From Burkholderia sp. Bp9142 (lineage in GTDB: Bacteria; Pseudomonadota; Gammaproteobacteria; Burkholderiales; Burkholderiaceae): a stretch of 64,000 nt of DNA. The stretch spans positions 248,001 to 312,000 of the forward strand of contig NZ_QTPP01000004.1 in the NCBI RefSeq assembly GCF_003853415.1, written 5' to 3'. Positions 49,706 through 61,199 of the stretch are shown piece by piece. The notes below the pieces were generated by a model. That model did no database searches. It was given only the letters and a program-made list of their open reading frames with translations, and was not told the origin of the DNA. The first letter of the stretch is position 1. Each line of letters starts with the position of its first letter. The position numbers and the translations under genes are program-made.

Positions 49706-50923
49706 ATGAGCGACCCTCAACAAAACGCCGCCAGCGCACAGCCGCAGAACAACGGGAAGCGCAAACGGATGATGACGCTGCTGATCGCGGTCATCCTGAT
49801 CGCGGCCATCGCGTACGGTCTGTACTACTTCCTCGTCGCGCGCTTCCACGAAGAGACCGACGACGCATACGTGAACGGCAACGTCGTGCAGATCACGCCG
49901 CAGGTCACCGGTACCGTGATCGCCGTGAAGGCCGACGATACGCAGACGGTCAAGGCCGGCGATCCGCTGGTCGTGCTCGATCCGGCCGACTCGCAGGTCG
50001 CGCTGCAGCAGGCCGAGGCCAACCTCGCGCAGACGGTGCGCCAGGTGCGCGGCCTGTTCGTCAACGACGACCAGTATCGTGCGCAAGTCGCGCTGCGCCA
50101 GTCCGACCTGTCGAAGGCGCAGGACGACCTGCGCCGCCGGGTGGCCGTTGCGCAGACGGGCGCCGTGTCGCAGGAAGAAATCTCCCACGCGCGCGACGCG
50201 GTGCGCGCCGCGCAGGCGTCGGTCGACGCGGCGCAACAGCAGCTCGCATCGAACCGCGCGCTGACCGCGAACACGACGATTGCGTCACACCCGAACGTGA
50301 TGGCAACTGCAGCGAAGGTTCGCGATGCGTACCTCGCGAACGCGCGTAACGTGCTGCCCGCGCCGGTCACCGGTTATGTCGCGAAGCGTTCGGTGCAGGT
50401 CGGCCAGCGCGTGTCGCCGGGCAACCCGCTGATGTCGGTCGTGCCGCTGAACGCGGTGTGGGTCGACGCGAACTTCAAGGAAGTCCAGCTCAAGCACATG
50501 CGCATCGGCCAGCCGGTCGAACTGACGGCCGACATCTACGGCTCGTCGGCCGTCTACCATGGCAAGGTCGTCGGCTTCTCGGCCGGCACGGGCTCGGCGT
50601 TCTCGCTGCTGCCCGCGCAGAACGCGACGGGCAACTGGATCAAGGTCGTGCAGCGCCTGCCGGTGCGTATCGAGATCGATCCGAAGGACCTCGAGAAGCA
50701 CCCGCTGCGCATCGGCCTGTCGATGCAGGTCGACGTCGATATCAAGGACGAGCGCGGCGACCAGCTCGCCAACGCGCGGAACACAGTCTACGAGACCAAC
50801 GTGTTCGCGAAGTACGGCGACGAAGCCGACGCCGAGATCGCACGCATCATCGCCGAGAACGCCGGCGGCAACGCGCCGGCACCGGCCGCGGCGAAGTCGA
50901 ACGGCGTCGCCAATATGATGTAA
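49706..50923 (+). CDS. emrA: EmrA-type membrane fusion protein of the efflux pump
   Basis: This 405-residue periplasmic adaptor has one N-terminal membrane helix (M-T-L-L-I-A-V-I-L-I-A-A-I-A-Y-G), the HlyD/EmrA barrel start E-T-D-D-A-Y-V-N-G-N-V-V, a coiled-coil hairpin and a lipoyl-like domain with G-Y-V-A-K-R-S-V-Q-V-G. It links the EmrB pump to the outer membrane channel. It starts 52 bases after the channel gene. Confidence 0.9.
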   Translation: MSDPQQNAASAQPQNNGKRKRMMTLLIAVILIAAIAYGLYYFLVARFHEETDDAYVNGNVVQITPQVTGTVIAVKADDTQTVKAGDPLVVLDPADSQVALQQAEANLAQTVRQVRGLFVNDDQYRAQVALRQSDLSKAQDDLRRRVAVAQTGAVSQEEISHARDAVRAAQASVDAAQQQLASNRALTANTTIASHPNVMATAAKVRDAYLANARNVLPAPVTGYVAKRSVQVGQRVSPGNPLMSVVPLNAVWVDANFKEVQLKHMRIGQPVELTADIYGSSAVYHGKVVGFSAGTGSAFSLLPAQNATGNWIKVVQRLPVRIEIDPKDLEKHPLRIGLSMQVDVDIKDERGDQLANARNTVYETNVFAKYGDEADAEIARIIAENAGGNAPAPAAAKSNGVANMM

Positions 50924-50951
50924 CGGCTCCGACTCCGGGAAAACAACCGAC

Positions 50952-52511
50952 ATGGCACAGGCTCCTGTCTCCCACCCGCCCCTGCAGGGCGGGCAACTCG
51001 TGCTCGGGACGATCGCGGTATCACTCGCGGTGTTCATGAACGTGCTCGACACGTCCATCGCGAACGTCGCGATCCCGACTATCTCGGGCGACCTCGGCGT
51101 GTCGTCCGACCAGGGTACGTGGGTCATCACGTCGTTCGCGGTCGCGAACGCGATCTCCGTGCCGCTGACGGGCTGGCTGACCGACCGCTTCGGACAGGTT
51201 CGCCTGTTCCTCGCGTCGATCATCCTGTTCGTCATCTCGTCGTGGATGTGCGGGCTCGCGCCGAGCCTGCCGTTCCTGCTCGCGTCGCGCGTGCTCCAGG
51301 GCGCGGTCGCGGGACCGATGATTCCGCTGTCGCAATCGCTGCTGCTGTCGAGCTACCCGCGCGCGAAGGCGCCGATGGCGCTCGCGCTATGGTCGATGAC
51401 GACGCTGATCGCACCGGTCGCGGGCCCGATCCTCGGCGGCTGGATCTCGGACAACTATTCGTGGCCGTGGATCTTCTACGTGAACATCCCGGTCGGTATC
51501 GCCGCCGCGCTGGCCACGTGGTCGATCTATCGCACGCGCGAATCGACGGTGCGCCGCGCGCCGATCGACGGCGTCGGCCTCGCGCTGCTCGTGCTGTGGG
51601 TCGGCTCCCTGCAGATCATGCTCGACAAGGGCAAGGATCTCGACTGGTTCTCGTCGACGACGATCATCGCGCTCGCGCTGATCGCGGTCATCTCGTTCGC
51701 GTTCTTCGTGATCTGGGAGCTGACGGCGGAACATCCGGTCGTCGACCTGTCGCTGTTCCGCATGCGCAACTTCACCGGCGGCACGATCGCGCTCGCGGTC
51801 GGCTACGGGCTCTACTTCGGCAACCTCGTGCTGCTGCCGCTGTGGCTGCAGACCCAGATCGGCTACACGGCAACCGATGCAGGCCTCGTGATGGCGCCCG
51901 TCGGGCTGTTCGCGATCCTGCTGTCGCCGCTGACCGGCAAGTTCCTGCCGCGCACGGATCCGCGCTACATCGCGACCGCCGCGTTCCTGACGTTCGCGCT
52001 GTGCTTCTGGATGCGCTCGCGCTACACGACCGGCGTCGACGAGTGGTCGCTGACGTTGCCGACGCTCGTGCAAGGCATCGCGATGGCCGGCTTCTTCATC
52101 CCGCTCGTGTCGATCACGCTGTCCGGCCTGCCCGGCCACCGCATTCCCGCGGCATCGGGCCTGTCGAACTTCGTGCGGATCATGTGCGGCGGCATCGGCA
52201 CGTCGATCTTCCAGACCGCGTGGGACCACCGGAACAACTTCCACCACGCGCAGTTGGTCGAGCAGACCAACCCGTACAACCCGACGTTCAACCAGGCCGT
52301 CACGCAGATGGGCAACCTCGGGCTGACGCCGGACCAGGCGCACGGCCTCATCAACAACATGGCCACGCAGCAGGCCGCGCAACTCGGCGTGAACGATCTG
52401 TTCTACATCTCGGCGGCGATCTTCGTGCTGCTGATCGGACTGATCTGGATCACGAAGCCCGAACGCGCGGGCGGCGGCGATGCGGGTGCGGCGGCGTCGG
52501 CCGCGCACTGA
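50952..52511 (+). CDS. emrB: EmrB/DHA2-type MFS drug efflux transporter
   Basis: This 519-residue 14-helix MFS pump has the DHA2 signatures L-D-T-S-I-A-N-V-A-I-P near residue 35, and G-W-L-T-D-R-F-G-Q in loop 2. It exports hydrophobic compounds or organic acids with EmrA and the channel protein. It is the third gene of the operon and ends before a strong terminator. Confidence 0.93.
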   Translation: MAQAPVSHPPLQGGQLVLGTIAVSLAVFMNVLDTSIANVAIPTISGDLGVSSDQGTWVITSFAVANAISVPLTGWLTDRFGQVRLFLASIILFVISSWMCGLAPSLPFLLASRVLQGAVAGPMIPLSQSLLLSSYPRAKAPMALALWSMTTLIAPVAGPILGGWISDNYSWPWIFYVNIPVGIAAALATWSIYRTRESTVRRAPIDGVGLALLVLWVGSLQIMLDKGKDLDWFSSTTIIALALIAVISFAFFVIWELTAEHPVVDLSLFRMRNFTGGTIALAVGYGLYFGNLVLLPLWLQTQIGYTATDAGLVMAPVGLFAILLSPLTGKFLPRTDPRYIATAAFLTFALCFWMRSRYTTGVDEWSLTLPTLVQGIAMAGFFIPLVSITLSGLPGHRIPAASGLSNFVRIMCGGIGTSIFQTAWDHRNNFHHAQLVEQTNPYNPTFNQAVTQMGNLGLTPDQAHGLINNMATQQAAQLGVNDLFYISAAIFVLLIGLIWITKPERAGGGDAGAAASAAH

Positions 52512-52540
52512 GCGCCGCGCTCGAACGGGCATTGCCCAAC

Positions 52541-52573
52541 AAAAAGCCCGGTCGTTCCGACCGGGCTTTCTTT
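52541..52573. terminator. Bidirectional terminator between emrB and truB
   Basis: A perfect 12-bp stem, AAAGCCCGGTCG (52543-52554) with CGACCGGGCTTT (52558-52569), is flanked by A- and T-rich ends, so it can stop both the convergent efflux and truB transcripts. Confidence 0.92.
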
Positions 52574-52601
52574 CATGTCGACAGCGCCTGCGCGCCGTGA
52601 A

Positions 52602-53534
52602 TCATGCAGCCGTCACGACGAGGCGCTCGGGAGCGAGCACGCCGTTGACCTTGCGCGCCACGCCGAGCAGCCGTACCGCGTCGTACACGCGCACACGCTC
52701 GCCCTCCGCCGCGTCGATCGAAGCGAGCGCAGACAGCGGCAACCGCTGGCCGTGCAGGAACCGCTTTGCGCTGGTTTCGTCGAGACGCACCAGCGGGAAC
52801 GTCGACAGCAATGCGTCGACCGGCTGAAGCCACGCGTCGCGCGCCGCTTCGGCAGCGTCGGACAGCGCGTCGAGCGTCACCGCATGCTCGAGCGTCAGCG
52901 CACCGACACCCGTGCGACGCAGCATCGTCAGATGCGCGCCGCAACCGAGCGCTTCGCCGATATCCTCGGCCAGCGTGCGCACATACGTGCCCTTGCTGCA
53001 GGTCACGCGGAACGTCACGTCCGGCAGCTCGCAGGCCAACAGGTCGAGCGCATGGATCGTCACGTTGCGGCCTTCCCGTTCGACGGTCTGGCCCGCGCGC
53101 GCATATTCGTACAGCGGCTTGCCGTCGCGCTTGAGCGCCGAGTACATCGGCGGCACCTGCACGATCTCGCCGGTAAAGCGCGCGAGTGCCGCTTCCACCG
53201 CCGTCCGGTCGCATTCGACGGCGCGCGTGTCGAGCACGTCGCCTTCCGCGTCGCCGGTGGTCGTGCGCACGCCGAGACGCATCGTCGCTTCGTAGGTCTT
53301 GTCCGCTTCCAGCAAGTCCTGCGAGAACTTCGTCGCCTCGCCGAAGCACAGCGGCAACAGGCCCGAGGCCAGCGGATCGAGCGTGCCGGTATGGCCGGCT
53401 TTCTTCGCGAGAAGCAGGCGCTTCGCGCGAATCAGGGCGTCGTTGCTCGACAGGCCGACCGGCTTGTCGAGCAGGAGGACGCCGTCCAGCGCGCGCCGCG
53501 GCACGCGTGGACGCTGGGGGGCTGCAGTCGTCAT
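52602..53534 (-). CDS. truB: tRNA pseudouridine(55) synthase
   Basis: This 310-residue enzyme makes pseudouridine 55 in tRNA T loops. The catalytic aspartate D53 lies in G-H-T-G-T-L-D-P-L-A-S-G. It is the last gene of rimP-nusA-infB-rbfA-truB, 13 bases after rbfA. Confidence 0.96.
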   Translation of the reverse strand: MTTAAPQRPRVPRRALDGVLLLDKPVGLSSNDALIRAKRLLLAKKAGHTGTLDPLASGLLPLCFGEATKFSQDLLEADKTYEATMRLGVRTTTGDAEGDVLDTRAVECDRTAVEAALARFTGEIVQVPPMYSALKRDGKPLYEYARAGQTVEREGRNVTIHALDLLACELPDVTFRVTCSKGTYVRTLAEDIGEALGCGAHLTMLRRTGVGALTLEHAVTLDALSDAAEAARDAWLQPVDALLSTFPLVRLDETSAKRFLHGQRLPLSALASIDAAEGERVRVYDAVRLLGVARKVNGVLAPERLVVTAA

Positions 53535-53547
53535 AGGGCGCGCGCGC

Positions 53548-53946
53548 TCAATCGTCCTTCGCGGGCGCGTCGGCTTCGTCGTCGTCCTTCGCGCGCGTCG
53601 AGTTGGCTTCCTTGATCAGGCGCGACATTTCCACGGCCTTCTCGATCGTCTGGTCGTAATGGAAATGCAGCGTCGGCACCGTATGAATGTGCAAGCGCTT
53701 GAACAGCAGGTTGTGGAGGTGACCCGACGCGTGATTCAGCGCTTCCTGCGTCTTGTCCGGATCGCCGGTGAGCGCCGTGAAATACACCTTCGCGTGCGCG
53801 TAGTCCGGCGTGAGTTCCACGCTCTGGATGGTCACGATGCCGACGCGCGGGTCTTTGACCTCGCGCATGATGAGTTCGGACAGATCGCGCTGAATCTGGT
53901 CGGCGATCTGAACGTTGCGATTGGGGGAAGTACGTTTCCTGGACAT
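53548..53946 (-). CDS. rbfA: Ribosome-binding factor A
   Basis: This 132-residue 30S maturation factor has the KH-type core [18 protein letters not shown] and A-K-V-Y-F-T-A-L. An acidic tail (K-D-D-D-E-A-D) extends it. It lies between infB and truB as in most beta-proteobacteria. The 115-base infB-rbfA gap holds a G+C-rich hairpin without a U run. Confidence 0.93.
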   Translation of the reverse strand: MSRKRTSPNRNVQIADQIQRDLSELIMREVKDPRVGIVTIQSVELTPDYAHAKVYFTALTGDPDKTQEALNHASGHLHNLLFKRLHIHTVPTLHFHYDQTIEKAVEMSRLIKEANSTRAKDDDEADAPAKDD

Positions 53947-54061
53947 GATCGATCCGTGATCGGTTTATCAGGATGAAGCGGCGGGCCATTGTTGGCACGC
54001 CACCATGAAAATGGGCGGAGCAAGCCCAAGCCTGCCCCGCCCATGAGCCGATGCGCGACGG

Positions 54062-56986
54062 TTACAGCGTACGCGCGACTTCGGTCACTTCGAAGACTTC
54101 GAACTGGTCGCCTTCCACGATGTCGTTGAAGTTCTTCACCGACATACCGCACTCGAAGCCTTGCTTCACTTCCTTCACGTCGTCCTTGAAGCGCTTCAGC
54201 GACTCGAGTTCGCCCGTGAAGATCACGACGTTGTTGCGCAGCACGCGAACCGACGACGAGCGCTTGACGATACCGTCCGTGACCATACAACCAGCGACCG
54301 CGCCGATCTTCGGCACCTTGAACACCTGGCGCACCTCGACCGTACCGGTGATGACTTCGCGCTTCTCCGGCGCCAGCATGCCCGACATCGCCGCCTTCAC
54401 CTCATCCACTGCGTCGTAGATGATGTTGTAGTAGCGGATGTCGATACCGTTCGATTCGGCCAGCTTGCGCGCCTGTGCATCCGCACGCGTGTTGAAGCCG
54501 ATGATGACCGCCTTCGATGCCGTCGCGAGGTTGACGTCGTTTTCGCTGATGCCGCCCACCGCGCTGTGCACGATCTGCACGCGCACTTCGTCGGTCGACA
54601 GCTTGAGCAGCGACTGCACGAGCGCTTCCTGCGAGCCCTGCACGTCGGCCTTGACGATAAGCGGCAGGTTCTGCACTTCGCCTTCGCCCATCTGCTCGAG
54701 CATGCTTTCCAGCTTCGCGGCCTGCTGCTTCGCGAGCTTCACGTCACGGAACTTGCCCTGACGGAACAGCGCGATTTCACGTGCCTTGCGCTCGTCCGGC
54801 AGCACGATCACTTCCTCGCCCGCACCCGGCACTTCCGACAGACCCTGGATTTCGACCGGGATCGACGGGCCGGCTTCCTTCGTCGGCTTGCCGTTCTCGT
54901 CGAGCATCGCACGCACACGGCCGTAGGCCGAGCCCGCGAGCACGATGTCGCCGCGGTTCAGCGTACCGGACTGCACGAGGATCGTCGCGACCGGGCCCTT
55001 GCCCTTGTCGAGCTTCGCTTCGATCACGAGGCCCTTGGCCGGCGCTTCGACCGGTGCCTTCAGTTCCAGCACTTCGGCCTGCAGCAGCACGTTCTCGAGC
55101 AGATCGTCGATGCCGGCGCCCGTCTTGGCCGACACCGGTACGAACGGCGAATCGCCACCGTATTCTTCCGGCACGACGCCTTCCGCGACCAGTTCCTGCT
55201 TGACGCGATCGGGGTTCGCTTCCGGCTTGTCGATCTTGTTGATTGCCACGACGATCGGCACGCCACCCGCCTTCGCGTGGGCGATCGCCTCCTTCGTCTG
55301 CGGCATCACGCCGTCGTCGGCAGCCACCACCAGCACCACGATGTCGGTCGCCTTCGCGCCGCGTGCACGCATTGCCGTGAACGCTTCGTGACCCGGCGTA
55401 TCGAGGAACGTGATGACGCCGCGCGGCGTTTCGACGTGGTATGCGCCGATGTGCTGCGTAATGCCGCCCGCTTCGCCCGCCGCAACCTTCGCACGGCGGA
55501 TGTGGTCGAGCAGCGAGGTCTTGCCGTGGTCGACGTGACCCATCACCGTGACGACCGGCGGACGCGGCAGTTGCTCCGCATCGGTGGTCGTTTCGCCTTC
55601 GACCAGCAGCGCTTCCGGATCGTCCAGCTTCGCGGCGACCGCGCGATGGCCCAGTTCCTCGACGACGATCATCGCCGTTTCCTGGTCCAGCACCTGGTTG
55701 ATCGTGACCATCTGGCCCATCTTCATCATCACCTTGATGACTTCCGAGGCCTTGATCGACATCTTGTGCGCGAGATCAGCAACCGACACGGTTTCCGGCA
55801 CGTGCACTTCACGCACGATCGGCTCGGTCGGCGCCTGGAACGACGATGCGCTGTCCTGGTGACGGCCACGGCCCTTCGGGCCGCCGCGCCAGCCGCGATC
55901 GACGCCGCCGCTCGAATCGCCGCGCGTCTTGATGCCGCGGCGCTTCGCCGCGTCGTCCTGCCAGCCGCCCTTGCCTGCGCCCGGCTTCTTGTTGCGGTCG
56001 CCCGCGCCTGCCGGTGCCTGCGTGGTCGCCGGCGCTGCGCCGGCCGGCTTCTTTGCTGCAGCCGGACGCGCCGGCGTACCCGCACCTGCCGGCTTCGCCG
56101 GCTTGTGCAGCGTGCCCTTCGCTTCGGCCGGCTTCGGCTGCTCGACCGGCTTCGGCGGCTCGACTGCCTTGACCACGGCCTTGCGCGGCGTGTTCATCAT
56201 TTCGCGAATCGCACGCGCTTCCGCCTCGGCGGCCGCGCGACGCTTGCTGATCTCTTCCTGCTCGGCGCGCGCCTTGTCCGCCGCCTCGCGGGCAGCGTCC
56301 TCGGCCTTCTTCGCCGCTTCGCGCTGGGCCGCACGTTCAGCGGCCGCGCGTGCTTCGTCCTGCGCGGACTGCGCACCGGCTGCTTCCTGCTGAGCCTCGG
56401 CGGCCTGCTGGGCAGCAGCCTGCTGTGCCGCTGCGGCTTCGGCCGCGGCACGCTTCGACGCCGCTTCTTCCTCCGCACGGCGGCGCTCGGCTTCGGCCGC
56501 TTCCTCGCGGGCGCGGCGCTCGGCTTCCTCGCGCTCGAGGCGTTCCTGGCGCTCGCGCAGCTCCTGCGCCTGCTTCTCGAGCAGCTCGGCCTCGCGGCGC
56601 GCTTCTTCCTCGCGACGCTTCAGTTCCGCATCGTCGTCCGCATCGGCGACCTGCGCCTGACCCTGTTCCGCACCCTCGGCCACGTCGTCGCGCTTGACGA
56701 ACGTACGCTTCTTGCGGACCTCGACCTGAATGGTGCGAGCCTTGCCCGTCGCGTCAGACTGCTTGATCTCCGACGTATGCTTGCGGGTCAGCGTGATCTT
56801 GCGCTTGTCGCCGTCGGTTGCGCCGTGCGACTTGCGCAAATGATCGAGCAGACGCGCCTTGTCCGCCTCGGACAGCGCATCGTCTTCACTCGCTTTCTGG
56901 ACGCCCGCTGCCTGCAGCTGTTCGAGCAGCACACCAGCAGGCATTTTCAGTTCCGCGGCAAATTGGGCTACGTTGTTACTCGCCAT
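54062..56986 (-). CDS. infB: Translation initiation factor IF-2
   Basis: This 974-residue GTPase places initiator tRNA on the ribosome. A long N-terminal region (about 80-380) is charged and alanine/glutamate-rich, forming a helical linker, and carries IF2-N domains at the start. The G domain begins near residue 480 with [17 protein letters not shown] and N-K-I-D-K. The C-terminal domains end in E-V-A-R-T-L. Confidence 0.97.
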   Translation of the reverse strand: MASNNVAQFAAELKMPAGVLLEQLQAAGVQKASEDDALSEADKARLLDHLRKSHGATDGDKRKITLTRKHTSEIKQSDATGKARTIQVEVRKKRTFVKRDDVAEGAEQGQAQVADADDDAELKRREEEARREAELLEKQAQELRERQERLEREEAERRAREEAAEAERRRAEEEAASKRAAAEAAAAQQAAAQQAAEAQQEAAGAQSAQDEARAAAERAAQREAAKKAEDAAREAADKARAEQEEISKRRAAAEAEARAIREMMNTPRKAVVKAVEPPKPVEQPKPAEAKGTLHKPAKPAGAGTPARPAAAKKPAGAAPATTQAPAGAGDRNKKPGAGKGGWQDDAAKRRGIKTRGDSSGGVDRGWRGGPKGRGRHQDSASSFQAPTEPIVREVHVPETVSVADLAHKMSIKASEVIKVMMKMGQMVTINQVLDQETAMIVVEELGHRAVAAKLDDPEALLVEGETTTDAEQLPRPPVVTVMGHVDHGKTSLLDHIRRAKVAAGEAGGITQHIGAYHVETPRGVITFLDTPGHEAFTAMRARGAKATDIVVLVVAADDGVMPQTKEAIAHAKAGGVPIVVAINKIDKPEANPDRVKQELVAEGVVPEEYGGDSPFVPVSAKTGAGIDDLLENVLLQAEVLELKAPVEAPAKGLVIEAKLDKGKGPVATILVQSGTLNRGDIVLAGSAYGRVRAMLDENGKPTKEAGPSIPVEIQGLSEVPGAGEEVIVLPDERKAREIALFRQGKFRDVKLAKQQAAKLESMLEQMGEGEVQNLPLIVKADVQGSQEALVQSLLKLSTDEVRVQIVHSAVGGISENDVNLATASKAVIIGFNTRADAQARKLAESNGIDIRYYNIIYDAVDEVKAAMSGMLAPEKREVITGTVEVRQVFKVPKIGAVAGCMVTDGIVKRSSSVRVLRNNVVIFTGELESLKRFKDDVKEVKQGFECGMSVKNFNDIVEGDQFEVFEVTEVARTL

Positions 56987-57077
56987 TCATTCCTCTTAGT
57001 GCAAGGACCGATTCCTTGCGGTTAGCATCGGGTCAGGCCATACGGCCGCCATCAAATCAGTGCGCCATGGTCATTTC

Positions 57078-58553
57078 TCACTGGAACCAGTGTTCACGTG
57101 CTTTCATGATCAACGCCTTAGCGGCATCCTCTTCCATCCCGGTCATGTCGACCAGTTCATCCACGGCCAGCTCGGCGAGATCGTCGCGCGTCTGCATGCC
57201 GTGTTCGGCCAGCTTCGTGAGCAACTCCGGCGTAACGCCGTCGAGGCCCTTCAAGTCCAGCGCTGCGTTTTCAACCTTTTCTTCGTTCGCGATCGCCATC
57301 GTCAACAGTGCGTCGCGTGCGCGGTTGCGCAGCTCATGCACGGTGTCCTCGTCGAACGCCTCGATTTCGAGCATTTCGTTGAGCGGCACGTAAGCGATCT
57401 CTTCGAGGCTCGTGAAGCCTTCGTCGATCAGGATGTCGGCAACTTCTTCGTCGACGTCCAGACGCGCCATGAACAGCGCACGCAGTCGATCGCGCTCTTC
57501 ACCCTGCTTCAGAGCGGATTCGTCCGGCGTCATGATGTTGATCTGCCAGCCGGTCAGTTCGCTGGCAAGGCGAACGTTCTGACCGCTGCGGCCGATCGCG
57601 ACAGCCAGCTCGTTCTCGTCGACGACGACGTCCATCGAGTGCTTTTCTTCATCGACGACGATCGACTGGACGGCTGCCGGCGCGAGCGCGCCGATCACGA
57701 ACTGGGCGGGATCCTCGGACCATAGCACGATGTCGATGTTTTCGCCACCGAGCTCATTGCGCACGGCCTGCACGCGGGAGCCGCGGATGCCGACGCAAGT
57801 ACCGATCGGATCGATCCGCTTGTCGTAGGCGATCACGCCGATCTTTGCGCGCACGCCCGGATCGCGAGCGGCTGCCTTGATCTCGAGCAGGCCCTGCTCG
57901 ATTTCCGGCACTTCCATCTCGAACAGCTTCATCAGAAACTCGGGCGCCGTGCGCGAGAGTTCGATCTGCGGACCGCGCGCGGTGCGGTCGACCTTCGCGA
58001 TGTACGCACGCACGCGGTCGCCCACGCGCAGGTTTTCCTTCGGGATCAGCTGGTCGCGACGCAGCAGCGCTTCGACACGGCCCGATTCGACGATGAAGTT
58101 GCCCTTGTCGAGGCGCTTCACCGTACCCGTCATGATCTTTTCGCCGCGCTCGAGGTAGTCGTTCAGGATCTGCTCGCGCTCGGCATCGCGCACCTTCTGC
58201 AGGATCACCTGCTTGGCGGCCTGCGCGCCGATGCGGCCGAACTCGATCGACGGCACCGGTTCCTCGATGAATTCGCCGACCTCGACGTCGGGCTTCTGCT
58301 CACGTGCTTCGAACAGCAGGATCTCGCGATCCGGTTCCTGCAAGCCTGCCTCGTCGGGCACGACGAGCCAGCGACGGAAGGTCTCGTGCTCGCCGCTTTC
58401 GCGATCGATATGGACGCGGATTTCGGCGCCTTCGTCGAACAGCTTCTTGGAAGCGGACGCGAGCGCAGCCTCGAGGGCGCCCAGCACCACATCCTTGTCG
58501 ACGTTTTTCTCGCGCGCCAGCGCATCCACCAGCATCAACACTTCGCGACTCAT
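57078..58553 (-). CDS. nusA: Transcription termination/antitermination factor NusA
   Basis: This 491-residue RNA polymerase factor has an N-terminal polymerase-binding domain, S1 domain, two KH domains ([12 protein letters not shown] and [11 protein letters not shown]) and two acidic repeats at the C-terminus. Its ATG shares one base with the rimP stop (TAATG), so translation is coupled. Confidence 0.96.
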   Translation of the reverse strand: MSREVLMLVDALAREKNVDKDVVLGALEAALASASKKLFDEGAEIRVHIDRESGEHETFRRWLVVPDEAGLQEPDREILLFEAREQKPDVEVGEFIEEPVPSIEFGRIGAQAAKQVILQKVRDAEREQILNDYLERGEKIMTGTVKRLDKGNFIVESGRVEALLRRDQLIPKENLRVGDRVRAYIAKVDRTARGPQIELSRTAPEFLMKLFEMEVPEIEQGLLEIKAAARDPGVRAKIGVIAYDKRIDPIGTCVGIRGSRVQAVRNELGGENIDIVLWSEDPAQFVIGALAPAAVQSIVVDEEKHSMDVVVDENELAVAIGRSGQNVRLASELTGWQINIMTPDESALKQGEERDRLRALFMARLDVDEEVADILIDEGFTSLEEIAYVPLNEMLEIEAFDEDTVHELRNRARDALLTMAIANEEKVENAALDLKGLDGVTPELLTKLAEHGMQTRDDLAELAVDELVDMTGMEEDAAKALIMKAREHWFQ

Positions 58554-59011
58554 TATTTGCGGCTCCTAAAGTCAACTTGCGGAATCAGGCGGGCTTTGTC
58601 GATATCGGCCAGCGTGAAATCCAGCATGGCCGCCTCGCCCTTCTTCCTCTCAAATTCCAAACCGATCGTTTCGCCATTCGGCGCGTGCAGAATGCCCCGG
58701 TACGTCTTGCGCCCGTCCAGCGGCTTTTTCAAGGTCACGGAAACTTCGCTGCCGGCGAAGCGCTCGAAGTCGGCCAGCTTCTTCAACGGGCGGTCGAGCC
58801 CCGGGGACGAGACTTCGAGCCGTTCGTAATCGATGTTTTCGACCGTCAAGACGTGCTGGAGCTGACGCGTGACCTTTTCGCAATCTTCGAGCGAGATGCC
58901 GGCAGGCTGATCGATATAGATGCAAAGCATGCCGCGCCCGGTGCGCTCAAGATCCACCAGCTCGTAGCCGAGCCCGGTGACCGTGGTTTCTATCAGTTCC
59001 GTCAGTTGCAC
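58553..59011 (-). CDS. rimP: Ribosome maturation factor RimP
   Basis: This 152-residue 30S assembly factor has the N-terminal E-L-V-D-L-E and the motif [12 protein letters not shown] near residue 72, followed by the C-terminal Sm-like domain. It is the first gene of the nusA-infB operon. Confidence 0.93.
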   Translation of the reverse strand: MQLTELIETTVTGLGYELVDLERTGRGMLCIYIDQPAGISLEDCEKVTRQLQHVLTVENIDYERLEVSSPGLDRPLKKLADFERFAGSEVSVTLKKPLDGRKTYRGILHAPNGETIGLEFERKKGEAAMLDFTLADIDKARLIPQVDFRSRK

Positions 59012-59111
59012 AGTGTCCTCTCAGGTGTTCGCGCCCGCCGCTCGCGATTCACCCGCGGGCGCGCGCCTTAGCCGGCGCAGGAAGCGCTACCCGAGATGCC
59101 TAACCGTTTCA

Positions 59112-59140
59112 GCAAAAAAAAATGGGCGGAACGCCCATCT
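59112..59140 (-). terminator. Terminator-like hairpin in the rimP leader
   Basis: On the minus strand ATGGGCG pairs with CGCCCAT across a 3-base loop and is followed by about ten Us. It lies between the rimP promoter and the rimP start, about 60-85 bases after the expected transcription start. Confidence 0.8.
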
Positions 59141-59198
59141 TCTTACTGGTGGTCGCACCTGAGCCGCACATTGAATCCGTACGCCCAGCGACTCCGCG

Positions 59199-59227
59199 AT
59201 TATAGCGATTTTTGGCGCAAACGCCAA
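59199..59227 (-). promoter_or_regulatory. Promoter of the rimP-nusA-infB operon
   Basis: Read on the minus strand, TTGGCG (59222-59227) and TATAAT (59199-59204) are 17 bases apart. Transcription would start near 59192 and meet the hairpin at 59112-59140 before rimP. Confidence 0.75.
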
Positions 59228-59429
59228 GCCAGCCGGTAAAAGCAGCGCCCAGCCCGCCTTTACCGACCAAACATGCAAAACCGGACTATCCGAGCAGGCG
59301 GCACAATCCGGCAGCGCGATATATATGCAGTCAAAAGCAAATCACGCAGCGCGAGGTGCCGACCCAACCGGACTCACGCCGATTTCGCCGGCCCACCGGC
59401 GGCTTCACGCCGCCGTACGCCAGAAATGC
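59228..59429. other. Region between rluB and the rimP promoter
   Basis: About 200 bases after the rluB stop. I see no gene or clear terminator here, so rluB transcripts may run to the hairpin at 59112-59140. Confidence 0.35.
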
Positions 59430-61139
59430 TCAGCGACCGCGCGAGCGATTGCGCTGCGGACGCTGACCGCCGCGCGCACCGCCACCGCCGTTGCCGGCGC
59501 CTTCGGCACGATTGCCGTTGGGATTGCGGTTGCCGCCCTTGCTGCCACCGCGCTTGCCGCCCGCGCCTTCACGCTTCGGACCGGCGCCATACGACGCGCG
59601 ATTGCCGTCGACATCGCGACCGCCCGAGCGGTTGCCATGGCCCGACGGCGAAACCGGCAGGCTGCCGTACCCGCTCAGGCCCGGCAGACCCGGGGCGCCG
59701 CGGCGGCCGCCGCCGCGACGCGGCTGGTCGAGCTGACCATGGGTCGTCAGCACCGGCTCACGGCCGATGAAGCCCATCGACGTCTGCATCGGATCCGGCT
59801 GGCGGCGCTCGGCCTGCCCGCCGCCACCGCGCTTGCCCTTTTCCTCGGACGGCGCCTTCAGGCCGACGGTCGCCATCAGCTTGCGCACCTGCGCCTCGTC
59901 GAGCTCCTCCCAACGACCGCGCTTCAAGCCGCGCGGCAGCGGGATCGGACCGTGGCGCGTACGGATCAGGCGGCTCACCATCAAGCCGGCCGCTTCGAAC
60001 ATCCGGCGCACTTCACGGTTGCGGCCTTCAGCCAGCGCAACGTGATACCAGTGGTTCGTGCCTTCGCCGCCGCCGTCGCGAATGCGCAGGAAGTTCGCCG
60101 GGCCGTCATCGAGCTCGACACCATGCAGCAGCTTCTGACGCATCCCTTCGGACAGCTCGCCGACGACGCGCACCGCATACTCGCGCTCGACGCTGTAGCG
60201 CGGATGCATGAAGCGGTTCGCGAGGTCACCCGACGTGGTCAGCATCAGCAGACCTTCGGTGTTGAAGTCGAGGCGGCCCACCGCAAGCCATTTCGCCGTC
60301 TTCATCGGCGGCAGGCGGTCGAACACCGACGGGCGACCTTCCGGATCCGCGTGGCTGACGATTTCGCCCGTCGGCTTGTGATACAGCAGGACGCGCGGCG
60401 GCTTGTTCGGCAGCTTGCGCTTGACCGGCTTGCCGTTGATGCGAACCTGGTCGGTCGGCATGATGCGCTGGCCGATGTGCGCAGGCTCACCGTTCACCGA
60501 CACGCGACCGGCAACGATCAGCTCTTCCATTTCGCGGCGCGAGCCCATGCCGGCTTCCGCGAGCACCTTGTGGAGCTTCGGCGCGTCGTCGTCCGGTGAG
60601 AGCACGCGCTTGTTCGTCGGCTGGTTGCGACCGCGACGCAGCATCGGCGCACGTACGCCGCTGCCGCCCGCCGCGTTGTCAGCATCGAAGGCCGGCGACG
60701 TCACATAGGCGAACAGATCGTCCTGCGGCGCTGCATCGCCTTCGGCCTTCGCCGCGCCGCTCTCTCCCTTCGCCGCGCTGCCGCGCCGGCCCTGGCCGCC
60801 TTGCCCGCCCTGGGCACCCTTGGCTGCGCCTTCACGCTTGCCGGCCGGCTTGCGGCCGCCCTTGGCCGCGGCTTCCTTGCGCGGCGCGCGTGCGGGCTGC
60901 GCTTCCGCGGCCTCGGCCGGCTGCGCGTCGGCGCCTTCGCCGCCCTGCGGCTCGCCATCGGCGCCCTTCGACTTGGCCGCCGCGCGGCGACGGGCGATCA
61001 GGCTGCGCGGGCCGCGCCGCAGGCCGCGGCGGGGACGCTCGTCACCACCCGCGGCAGGAGCGTCCTGCTCCGGCGTATCGTCGGCACGCGCGGCCTGCAC
61101 GGCAGGCGCGGACGATTCAATATCGTGGATATCTGTCAA
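59430..61139 (-). CDS. rluB: 23S rRNA pseudouridine synthase RluB with long disordered extensions
   Basis: This 569-residue protein has the RluB core at about 185-440: an S4 domain ([15 protein letters not shown]) and the catalytic site [11 protein letters not shown] with D291. RluB modifies U2605 of 23S rRNA (E. coli numbering). A 185-residue alanine/lysine-rich N-terminus and a glycine/arginine/asparagine-rich C-terminal tail nearly double the usual size of about 290. It starts 60 bases after the scpB stop and is probably cotranscribed. Confidence 0.9.
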   Translation of the reverse strand: MTDIHDIESSAPAVQAARADDTPEQDAPAAGGDERPRRGLRRGPRSLIARRRAAAKSKGADGEPQGGEGADAQPAEAAEAQPARAPRKEAAAKGGRKPAGKREGAAKGAQGGQGGQGRRGSAAKGESGAAKAEGDAAPQDDLFAYVTSPAFDADNAAGGSGVRAPMLRRGRNQPTNKRVLSPDDDAPKLHKVLAEAGMGSRREMEELIVAGRVSVNGEPAHIGQRIMPTDQVRINGKPVKRKLPNKPPRVLLYHKPTGEIVSHADPEGRPSVFDRLPPMKTAKWLAVGRLDFNTEGLLMLTTSGDLANRFMHPRYSVEREYAVRVVGELSEGMRQKLLHGVELDDGPANFLRIRDGGGEGTNHWYHVALAEGRNREVRRMFEAAGLMVSRLIRTRHGPIPLPRGLKRGRWEELDEAQVRKLMATVGLKAPSEEKGKRGGGGQAERRQPDPMQTSMGFIGREPVLTTHGQLDQPRRGGGRRGAPGLPGLSGYGSLPVSPSGHGNRSGGRDVDGNRASYGAGPKREGAGGKRGGSKGGNRNPNGNRAEGAGNGGGGARGGQRPQRNRSRGR

Positions 61140-61199
61140 AACAACCTCAAAATGTCAGGTCTCGCGCCCGGCGCGGGCGCGGCAAGAAGTCGGCCGCGA

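Noticed and set aside
54007-54044. Terminator between infB and rbfA
   Set aside because: A G+C-rich hairpin (ATGGGCGG with CCGCCCAT) is present, but no U run follows on the minus strand.
54161-57025. 954-codon plus-strand open frame opposite infB
   Set aside because: Antisense shadow; arginine/histidine-rich composition with no recognisable domains.
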